Both the position numbers and the translations under genes were made by a program. From G965215055 sp965215055 (GTDB lineage Bacteria; Pseudomonadota; Gammaproteobacteria; UBA4575), in NCBI GenBank assembly GCA_965215055.1, contig OZ244046.1, positions 1 to 64,000 on the forward strand: a stretch of DNA of 64,000 nucleotides. The letters are read 5' to 3'. Of this stretch, positions 57,534-64,000 are shown in pieces. The notes under the pieces were generated by a model. It ran no database searches, was not told where the DNA came from, and was given only the letters and a program-made list of their open reading frames with translations. Positions within the stretch are counted from its first letter, which is position 1, and every line of letters begins with the position of its first letter.

Positions 57534-58553
57534 ATGCAAAAATACAACGTTGCGGTAGTCGGGGCTACCGGTGCGGTAGGCGAGCAAATGCTTGCTATCC
57601 TTGCGCAAAGGAAATTCCCCGTAAACAACATCTACGCCTTGGCGAGTTCGCGCTCGGCAGGTAGCAGGATTGCATTCGGCGATGAAGAACTTGAAGTGCA
57701 GGACCTGTCTGCATTTGATTTTTCCAGGGCCCAGGTCGGACTGTTTTCGCCCGGCGCGAGTGTTTCCAAGGAATTTGCACCCAAGGCTGTCGCACGTGGC
57801 TGCGTGGTCGTGGATAACACCTCGCAGTTTCGTTACGACGATGACGTACCTTTAGTAGTGCCTGAAGTCAATGCGCACCAGGTCGCGAACTACCGGCAGC
57901 GTGGCATCATTGCGAATCCAAACTGCTCGACCATCCAGATGGTAGTGGCACTGAAGCCCCTGCATGATGCAGTAGGCATTCAACGCGTCAATGTTGCGAC
58001 TTACCAGGCGGTATCAGGCACGGGCAAAGAAGCCATCGCCGAATTGCAGCAGCAAACCGCGAACATCATCAATAGTGAACCTGTCACTTGCGATGTTTAT
58101 CCCAGGCAGATTGCCTTTAACGCACTGCCGCATATCGACGTATTTCTTGAAAACGGCTATACGAAAGAAGAAATGAAAATGGTTTGGGAGACCCAAAAAA
58201 TCATGGAAGACGACTCCATCCTGGTGAATCCCACCACGGTGCGGGTCCCCGTGAAGCACGGGCATTCCGAAGCAGTACATGTAGAACTCAAAGAAGCGTT
58301 ATCGGCTCAGCAAGCCAGGGAACTGTTATCGCGCGCACCGGGGATTCAAGTGCTGGACGAGCACTCGGACGGCGGCTATCCGACCGCAGTGACGGAAGGA
58401 GAAGGCAATGACGCAGTGTACGTAGGCCGTATCCGTGAAGACATCTCCCATCCATGCGGGCTTAACATGTGGATAGTAAGCGACAACCTGCGCAAGGGAG
58501 CTGCTCTCAACAGCGTCCAGATCGCCGAAATTTTGATAGAAAACCATATTTGA
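57534..58553 (+). CDS. asd: Aspartate-semialdehyde dehydrogenase
   Basis: Makes aspartate semialdehyde for the lysine, threonine, methionine and diaminopimelate branches. It has 339 residues. The NADP motif VVGATGAVGEQML starts the protein, and the nucleophile is Cys131 in NPNCSTIQ, which shows an active enzyme rather than the Cys-less Usg paralogue. In many Gammaproteobacteria fimV comes next; here another gene intervenes. Confidence 0.97.
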   Translation: MQKYNVAVVGATGAVGEQMLAILAQRKFPVNNIYALASSRSAGSRIAFGDEELEVQDLSAFDFSRAQVGLFSPGASVSKEFAPKAVARGCVVVDNTSQFRYDDDVPLVVPEVNAHQVANYRQRGIIANPNCSTIQMVVALKPLHDAVGIQRVNVATYQAVSGTGKEAIAELQQQTANIINSEPVTCDVYPRQIAFNALPHIDVFLENGYTKEEMKMVWETQKIMEDDSILVNPTTVRVPVKHGHSEAVHVELKEALSAQQARELLSRAPGIQVLDEHSDGGYPTAVTEGEGNDAVYVGRIREDISHPCGLNMWIVSDNLRKGAALNSVQIAEILIENHI

Positions 58554-58593
58554 TTTTTTAAGCTACGAGAATACTTCAGTGGAGCGATGAACA

Positions 58594-59996
58594 GTGAAAT
58601 TATCTGAGGTAGATGCAGGTTTTGACACGGTCGGCAATGCGACCCTGATCTGCTACGATCAAGCACCAATCCTGGTAACGGACCCGTGGGTTGTCGGGAG
58701 TGCATATTTTGGAAGTTGGGGTCTCTCGCACAAGATGCCTGATGAACAACTGGAAGCGATTAAGCACTGTGAGTATGTGTGGATATCGCATGGTCACCCT
58801 GACCACCTGAACGCGGACTCCGAATCCTACTACTTCAACAAGAAAATCCTGCTACCGGACCACGTTGGCGGACGCATATACAAGGCCTTCAAGGAGGCTG
58901 GGCTCAACGTTTCTATCCTCGAGGATCACAAGTGGTACCAACTGTCCGACCGAATTCGCGTACTTTGCATGGCTGACTACAATCAAGATGGCGTCCTTTT
59001 GATTGATATCAACGGTCGGCTTCTCGTCGACATGAACGACGCGAATTGGAGCCATGGTTGGCTCAAATCCATTCGTAAGGTCGTAAAGCAGTATGACCAG
59101 TCTTTCCTGCTGCGCCAGATCGGTCACGGAGACGCCGACATGATTAATATTCGGAACGAGGATGGTGACCTGGTTCTGTCACGCTCTTTGATCGAGAAGC
59201 AGCCTTTGGATGATCGAATGCTTTGGTTAACGGAATTGTTCGGAACGAAGGCCTTCATCCCGTTCAGTTGTTTGCACCGCTATCAGAGGGAAGATAGCGT
59301 TTGGGCCAACGAACACCTGATTGAACTGGATGAATCCCCCCCCCCCCCCCAGAATTCCCTTCAGAGACCCTGAAAATCCTTCCGGCTTTCATTCGGTATG
59401 ACTGCCAGGCTGACAGGTTCGAAGAGATACGGCCGCCACCGAGCGATGATCTCATTTATGCCCCTGGTGTTTTTGGGGATTATTGGAGCGATGAGCTGGA
59501 AAAGGGTGAGCTACAGGAAATCACACGCTACTTCAAGGCAATAGAGCATCTCTATGATGCATATGGGTTTATCAACATGCGCGTGGGAGGAAAAGATAAC
59601 TATATCGACCTTAATCGTCGTCGCCAAAACCATGGCATAACGTTCGAAGTACCTCGCCACTCCCTCATGGAGGCAATACGGAATCACGTATTCGATGATT
59701 TACTGATCGGTAACTACATGCGTACAACACTGCACGGACGGAGCTCGAGTTCGGAATCGTACCCACATGGACTGTACCCACATTTCAGTCCCTATGTTGC
59801 GAAGTATGCGGACAATGGCAATGCTCGTACTAACCAGGAAGTGAAAGCATACATGGCAGAGTATCGCAGGCGTAGCCCTGATCCAGTAGGCTTCTTGCTG
59901 ATGCTGTTTGCCAATCGTTGCAAGAACCTTGTGCGCCCGGATTCACAGGTAAGAGACGTGCTCAAGAAAAGTTTTCGCAGGCTGGCCTCCATTTAA
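58594..59996 (+). CDS. MBL-fold metallohydrolase, interrupted by a C15 tract (probably phase-variable)
   Basis: The N-terminal part is an intact metallo-beta-lactamase-fold domain with the metal motif H66-G-H68-P-D70-H71. It resembles the UlaG and CMP-NeuAc hydroxylase-like branch of the fold; the reaction is unknown. The GTG start is preceded by GGAG. At the C15 tract (59336-59350) the frame runs into a TGA at 59371-59373. A shift of one register continues an open, conserved-looking frame (PEFPSETLKIL onward) to 59996; with 13 or 16 C residues the product would be a single protein of about 467 residues. As sequenced the gene is OFF and yields about 259 residues. It sits between asd and fimV, which are normally adjacent, so it looks inserted. 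Confidence 0.7.
59336..59350. repeat. Homopolymeric C15 tract in coding sequence
   Basis: Fifteen consecutive C bases follow the codon for Glu in ELDESP. The next longest runs I saw in the window are T8. Long G/C tracts within genes are typical slipped-strand contingency sites. 15 is out of register for the downstream frame; 13 or 16 would be in register. Confidence 0.9.
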
Positions 59997-60072
59997 TATA
60001 ATTCCCATCCTCTTATGAGAAAAGCCGAAGGCTGTCTCAAGCAAGGCAAAAACTACGACTGGAGTAGAAGCC

Positions 60073-60486
60073 GTGGCGGAATTTATCGACTCACTGCAAC
60101 AGCAGGTTGGCGGCGGCGTTTTAGGCGTAGTGGTATTGGTGGCATTGGCAGTACTGGTAATACTGGTGATATTGGCAATACTCGGCAGTTTATACTCCTG
60201 GCGTAAGCGTTCTGCAAAGTGCATCCAAGACGTTGGTTCAGAAAAGGCCCCTGAAAAAACTGCCGAGATGAGCAAAGAGGTACCACCCGATTTTGTGACC
60301 GGTCCTGGCGACAACCTGGAAGAATTGTCGTCGCCGAATGAGAAGATTGATACAAAGCTGGACCTCGCCAAGGCATTGGTAGACATGGGCGATGCGGACG
60401 TTGCCAGGAAAACCCTACAGGAAGTCATCAGCGAAGGGGACGCATCACAGGTTAAAGCAGCGCAGGACTTGATGAACAAACTGTAA
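60073..60486 (+). CDS. Miniature FimV-like membrane protein
   Basis: A 137-residue protein with one long hydrophobic helix (about 15-42), a short acidic linker, and a C-terminal FimV-type TPR-like domain (about 95-137; KLDLAKALVDMGDADVARKTLQEV). Full FimV proteins carry a LysM domain and a long periplasmic part, both missing here. The position between asd (plus the inserted hydrolase gene) and truA is where fimV normally lies. The GTG start follows GGAG. FimV-family proteins organise polar structures and type IV pili; whether this short form does so is unknown. Confidence 0.8.
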   Translation: MAEFIDSLQQQVGGGVLGVVVLVALAVLVILVILAILGSLYSWRKRSAKCIQDVGSEKAPEKTAEMSKEVPPDFVTGPGDNLEELSSPNEKIDTKLDLAKALVDMGDADVARKTLQEVISEGDASQVKAAQDLMNKL

Positions 60487-60517
60487 ATGGGCAGTTCGGT
60501 ACTGTATACCTCGAGCC

Positions 60518-61300
60518 ATGCGGATAGCACTTGGAATTGAATACGACGGTGGTCCATTCTATGGTTGGCAAAGACAGGCCCATGCGAGTTCAGTGCAGCA
60601 AATCGTCGAAGAGGCAATTTCAGAGGTAGCTGACACGCCGATTCGGGTATATGCTGCGGGCCGTACCGATACCGGCGTGCACGCCACGGAACAAATCATC
60701 CATTTTGACAGTTTAGCGGAACGCGACGCCAAGGCGTGGGTTACGGGAGTGAACACACACCTGCCTGGTTCCATTTCAATCTTGTGGGCCAAGCCCGTGG
60801 ACCAGGACTTTCACGCGCGGCGTTCCGCGCAGGCACGGCTTTACCGCTATATAATTCTCAACCGGGCTGCGCGTCCGGCCCTGTTGAACCGGAAAGTCAC
60901 CTGGATATTCCAGTCCCTGGACCGGGAAGCGATGCAACGGGCAGCGAACTATCTGCAAGGCACGCACGACTTTTCCTCCTACAGGGCCTTATCCTGTCAG
61001 GCAAAAAGCCCGGTTCGGACCGTGCATGAAATAAACGTCCAGCAACGGGGCGAATTCATATACCTGGACGTGCGTGCGGATGGATTCCTGCATCACATGG
61101 TCAGAAATATAGCGGGCGTGCTTATTGCCATCGGCAAGGGCGATCAACGTGCAAGCTGGTCCCAGGCTGTCCTGCAGCGCCGTGATCGTACCCTTGGCGG
61201 AGTAACTGCCCCGGCATCTGGCTTATACCTGGTAAAAGTACAGTATGATGACAAGTATGGACTTGATCCTGCGATACGATGGCCGGCTTTTACGCACTAG
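60518..61300 (+). CDS. truA: tRNA pseudouridine(38-40) synthase TruA
   Basis: Isomerises U38-U40 in tRNA anticodon arms. It has 260 residues (E. coli 270). The catalytic Asp is D51 in AGRTDTGVHA; YDGGPFYGWQRQ and FLHHMVRNIAG are conserved. Precedes trpF, the usual order. Confidence 0.97.
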   Translation: MRIALGIEYDGGPFYGWQRQAHASSVQQIVEEAISEVADTPIRVYAAGRTDTGVHATEQIIHFDSLAERDAKAWVTGVNTHLPGSISILWAKPVDQDFHARRSAQARLYRYIILNRAARPALLNRKVTWIFQSLDREAMQRAANYLQGTHDFSSYRALSCQAKSPVRTVHEINVQQRGEFIYLDVRADGFLHHMVRNIAGVLIAIGKGDQRASWSQAVLQRRDRTLGGVTAPASGLYLVKVQYDDKYGLDPAIRWPAFTH

Positions 61301-61335
61301 GCGCGCGCGCAGTATGAAACTGGCGAAGGAATCAC

Positions 61336-61953
61336 GTGCGCACCCGCGTTAAATTCTGTGGCATGACCCGAATCCAGGACGTGCGACGTGCAATCAGCCT
61401 GGGAGTGGACGCACTGGGATTTGTCTTTGTAAAAGCAAGTCCTCGCGCCCTGACGACAAAACAGGCACAGGAACTTGTAGCAGGCATTCCACCGTTCGTA
61501 ATGACGGTAGGCCTGTTTATGAACGCGGAAACCGTCGATATTCAGAACGTGTTAAAAAACGTGAGAATGGATATATTGCAATTTCACGGTAATGAAGATC
61601 AGCAATTCTGCGAGCAATTCAACGTGCCCTACCTGAAAGCAGTGCCCATGGGCAGTACGGACTTGGTTAATGAATTCTGCTCACGTCATCCGTCGGCCAC
61701 GGGCTTCGTGCTGGATAGCCATGCAACGGATACAATGGGTGGCAGCGGAGAGAAATTTACATGGAGCCGGGTACCATCGGAACTTGACAAGCCTGTTATT
61801 CTTGCGGGCGGCTTGACGCCTGGCAACGTGGCCGAAGCCGTTCGGACGGTACGCCCCTACGCCGTTGACGTAAGCAGCGGTATTGAAGTCAGCAAAGGTA
61901 TTAAGGACATCGACAAAATGCAACGCTTTGTTCAGGAAGTTTGCAATGGCTAA
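61336..61953 (+). CDS. trpF: Phosphoribosylanthranilate isomerase
   Basis: Third step from anthranilate in tryptophan synthesis; TIM barrel of 205 residues, free-standing and not fused to TrpC as in E. coli. The catalytic Cys is in VKFCGMTR and the Asp in GFVLDSHA; LAGGLTPGNV and VDVSSGIEVSKGIKD bind phosphate. GTG start after GAAGGA. Overlaps trpB by eight bases. Confidence 0.97.
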   Translation: MRTRVKFCGMTRIQDVRRAISLGVDALGFVFVKASPRALTTKQAQELVAGIPPFVMTVGLFMNAETVDIQNVLKNVRMDILQFHGNEDQQFCEQFNVPYLKAVPMGSTDLVNEFCSRHPSATGFVLDSHATDTMGGSGEKFTWSRVPSELDKPVILAGGLTPGNVAEAVRTVRPYAVDVSSGIEVSKGIKDIDKMQRFVQEVCNG

Positions 61954-63178
61954 AGCTGCACCTCGAGTCCCGGCTGGCGCGTCGTACACCGACGTCCCTG
62001 ACGAACGCGGGATGTTTGGTGAATACGGGGGGTGCTACGTAGCGGAGACCCTGATTGAACCTCTTGCGCAGCTTGAAAAGACCTACCTGCAATGCCGGGA
62101 CGATGCCGAATTTTTAGCTGAGTTTGACCACGACCTGGCTCATTACGTGGGCCGGCCAAGCCCTCTGTATCACGCGCAACGTTTAAGCCGAAAGTATGCG
62201 GGCGCACAGATATTCCTGAAGCGGGAAGACCTTAACCATACCGGTGCGCATAAGATAAACAACACCATCGGCCAAGCGTTGCTTGCAAGGCGCATGGGCA
62301 AAACGCGCATCATTGCCGAGACCGGTGCTGGGCAACACGGAGTAGCCAGCGCTACCGTGGCGGCGCGCCTGGGACTGGAATGCGTGGTATACATGGGTGA
62401 AGAAGACATTCACCGCCAGTCCCCCAACGTCTATCGCATGCGGCTGTTGGGTGCCGACGTCATCCCCGTCACCTCGGGATCAAAAACGCTGAAAGACGCG
62501 CTTAACGAGGCCTTGCGCGACTGGGTCACCAACGTCGATACGACGTTTTATATTATTGGCACCGTTGCAGGCCCTCATCCGTATCCCTTGCTGGTGCGTG
62601 ATTTTCAGTCAGTTATCGGTCGCGAGGCCAAGGCCCAACTCAATGAATCCACGGGCAGCCTGCCGGACGCACTGGTGGCTTGCGTAGGTGGCGGCTCCAA
62701 TGCCATGGGCCTGTTTTACCCGTTCTTGGCTGACAAAGACGTAGCCATGTACGGCATCGAAGCGGCCGGGTTGGGCTTGGCAACCAACAGGCATTCCGCG
62801 CCGCTCAAGGCGGGTCGTCCCGGTGTTCTGCACGGCAATCGCACCTACCTGGTGGAAGATCAAAACGGGCAGATCATGGAAACGCACTCCATATCGGCGG
62901 GGCTGGACTATCCCGGCGTAGGGCCCGAACACGCCTGGCTCAAGGACGTCGGCAGAGTGCACTATGACGCGGTAACCGATGAAGAGGCCCTGGCCGCGTT
63001 TCACGAGTTGACACAGGTGGAAGGCATAATCCCCGCGTTGGAAAGCAGTCACGCCCTGGCCTACGCGGCCAGGCTGGCTGCTGAAATGTCGAGCGAACAG
63101 AAGATTATCGTCAACTTGTCCGGGCGAGGTGACAAGGACATCGACACCGTTGCCAATATCGAAGGTATCAAGATATGA
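61946..63178 (+). CDS. trpB: Tryptophan synthase beta chain
   Basis: PLP enzyme that joins indole and serine. It has 410 residues from the ATG at 61946 (E. coli 397). The PLP lysine is K103 in NHTGAHKINN; GGGSNAMG binds the cofactor phosphate. It overlaps trpF by eight bases and trpA by four (ATGA), so the three genes are tightly coupled. Confidence 0.98.
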   Translation: MAKAAPRVPAGASYTDVPDERGMFGEYGGCYVAETLIEPLAQLEKTYLQCRDDAEFLAEFDHDLAHYVGRPSPLYHAQRLSRKYAGAQIFLKREDLNHTGAHKINNTIGQALLARRMGKTRIIAETGAGQHGVASATVAARLGLECVVYMGEEDIHRQSPNVYRMRLLGADVIPVTSGSKTLKDALNEALRDWVTNVDTTFYIIGTVAGPHPYPLLVRDFQSVIGREAKAQLNESTGSLPDALVACVGGGSNAMGLFYPFLADKDVAMYGIEAAGLGLATNRHSAPLKAGRPGVLHGNRTYLVEDQNGQIMETHSISAGLDYPGVGPEHAWLKDVGRVHYDAVTDEEALAAFHELTQVEGIIPALESSHALAYAARLAAEMSSEQKIIVNLSGRGDKDIDTVANIEGIKI

Positions 63179-64000
63179 GCCGCATTCAATCCAGGTTTTC
63201 CGCCTTGGCGAAATCCGGCCGCAAGGCCTTGATCCCTTACATCACCGCCGGTTATCCGCATCCGGATCATACCGTCGCACTGATGCACGTCCTGGTAGAA
63301 GCAGGTGCGGACGTCATAGAACTGGGCGTGCCGTTTTCAGACCCCATGGCGGACGGGCGCGTCATTCAGGCTGCTTGTGAACGCGCGCTGGAACACGGTA
63401 CGAGCCTGCACCAGGTACTCGACATGGTAAGCGAATTTCGCCGCCGCGATGAAAATACCCCAGTGGTACTGATGGGTTATCAGAACCCGGTTGAGGCAAT
63501 GGGCATAGCCGAGTTTGCCCAGGCTGCGCAACAAAGCCGCGTTGACGGCGTGCTGACGGTAGATTTACCTGTAGAGCAGGCCCAACAGGCATTGGAAATA
63601 TACCGGCGGCAGGCACTGGACGTTATTTTTCTGATTGCCCCTACAACCAGTGCGGCGCGCATTAAAAAAATCTGCGACGTATCTTCCGGGTTCGTATATT
63701 ACGTATCATTGAAAGGCGTGACGGGAGCGAGTTACCTGGATTTATCCGAAGTGAGAGGAAAAATCGCACAGATCAAGCAGGTATCAACCCTGCCCGTAGG
63801 TGTCGGTTTCGGGATCAAGGATGCCGAAAGTGCCGCTGCCGTTGCCTCGATTGCCGATGCAGTGGTAGTGGGAAGTGCCTTGATTCGCCTTATTGAAGCA
63901 GGCGTGCCAGAACGCCAAACCACGTTTGACAACGTCAGATCATTACTGTCCGCTATGCGTACAGCTATGGACAACGGCTCCGCCAGGCAGCAAGCTGTTT
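63175..64000 (+). CDS. trpA: Tryptophan synthase alpha chain (3' end outside the window)
   Basis: Cleaves indoleglycerol phosphate and passes indole to TrpB. At least 275 codons are present without a stop, so it is already a little longer than the usual 268. The catalytic Glu is in IELGVPFSDP and the Asp in MADG. The residue after MADG is Arg, where nearly all TrpA proteins have Pro. ATG overlaps the trpB stop. Confidence 0.96.
   Translation, partial: MSRIQSRFSALAKSGRKALIPYITAGYPHPDHTVALMHVLVEAGADVIELGVPFSDPMADGRVIQAACERALEHGTSLHQVLDMVSEFRRRDENTPVVLMGYQNPVEAMGIAEFAQAAQQSRVDGVLTVDLPVEQAQQALEIYRRQALDVIFLIAPTTSAARIKKICDVSSGFVYYVSLKGVTGASYLDLSEVRGKIAQIKQVSTLPVGVGFGIKDAESAAAVASIADAVVVGSALIRLIEAGVPERQTTFDNVRSLLSAMRTAMDNGSARQQAV

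Noticed and set aside
1..64000. tRNA, rRNA, CRISPR arrays, insertion sequences
   Set aside because: None was seen on reading the intergenic gaps, all of which are under 300 bases; a tRNAscan or CRISPR search was not possible.

Overview
This window is 64 kb of a gammaproteobacterial chromosome. The evidence is gene order: map / rpsB-tsf-pyrH-frr-uppS-cdsA-dxr-rseP-bamA-skp-lpxD-fabZ-lpxA, then rnhB-dnaE-accA-tilS-pyrG-kdsA-eno-ftsB-ispD-ispF, pepA-holC-valS facing lptF-lptG, xerD-dsbC, the efp/epmA/epmB/psd group, and aroC-leuCDB-asd-fimV-truA-trpFBA. The cell is a Gram-negative with its own lipid A, Lpt and Bam machinery and appears prototrophic for leucine and tryptophan. I cannot name the genus. 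Non-ATG starts are frequent (I assign about eight GTG and five TTG). Base composition drifts: hand counts give 42% GC at 8941-9000, 48% at 20041-20100, 65% at 62641-62700, and 68% inside the restriction gene at 22261-22320.

Layout. 1-13.6 kb: map on the minus strand, then a long plus-strand run for translation factors, isoprenoid and phospholipid synthesis, outer-membrane assembly and lipid A. 13.6-16.8 kb: a minus-strand operon gnnA-gnnB-lpxB that breaks the usual lpxA-lpxB-rnhB order and implies a lipid A built on 2,3-diamino-2,3-dideoxyglucose. 16.9-25.5 kb: rnhB, dnaE, a GC-rich frameshifted single-chain restriction-modification gene, accA. 25.5-35 kb: tilS, pyrG, kdsA (metal-dependent type), eno, ftsB, ispD, ispF, yoaA, tsaB. 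35-42 kb: valS, holC and pepA opposite lptF-lptG. 42-51.9 kb: xerD, dsbC, an AddA-like helicase-nuclease with an internal in-frame duplication, the EF-P modification genes, a WYL-domain regulator and psd. 52-64 kb: aroC, an MFS transporter, leuCDB, asd, an MBL-fold hydrolase gene interrupted by a C15 tract, a miniature FimV, truA and trpF-trpB-trpA (trpA runs off the end).

The most interesting points are: the C15 homopolymer inside the MBL-fold gene at 59336-59350, which looks like a phase-variation switch now in the OFF register; the gnnA-gnnB-lpxB operon combined with a Met acyl-ruler in LpxA, which together predict an all-amide lipid A with short (C10) primary chains; the inactivated restriction-modification gene wedged between dnaE and accA; an 18-codon leader ORF whose stop overlaps the start of an N-terminally extended pyrH; and a rpsB leader with a hairpin and a possible pseudoknot next to the ribosome binding site. 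No rRNA, tRNA, CRISPR array, transposase or phage gene was seen, and no gene-free stretch exceeds 300 bases.
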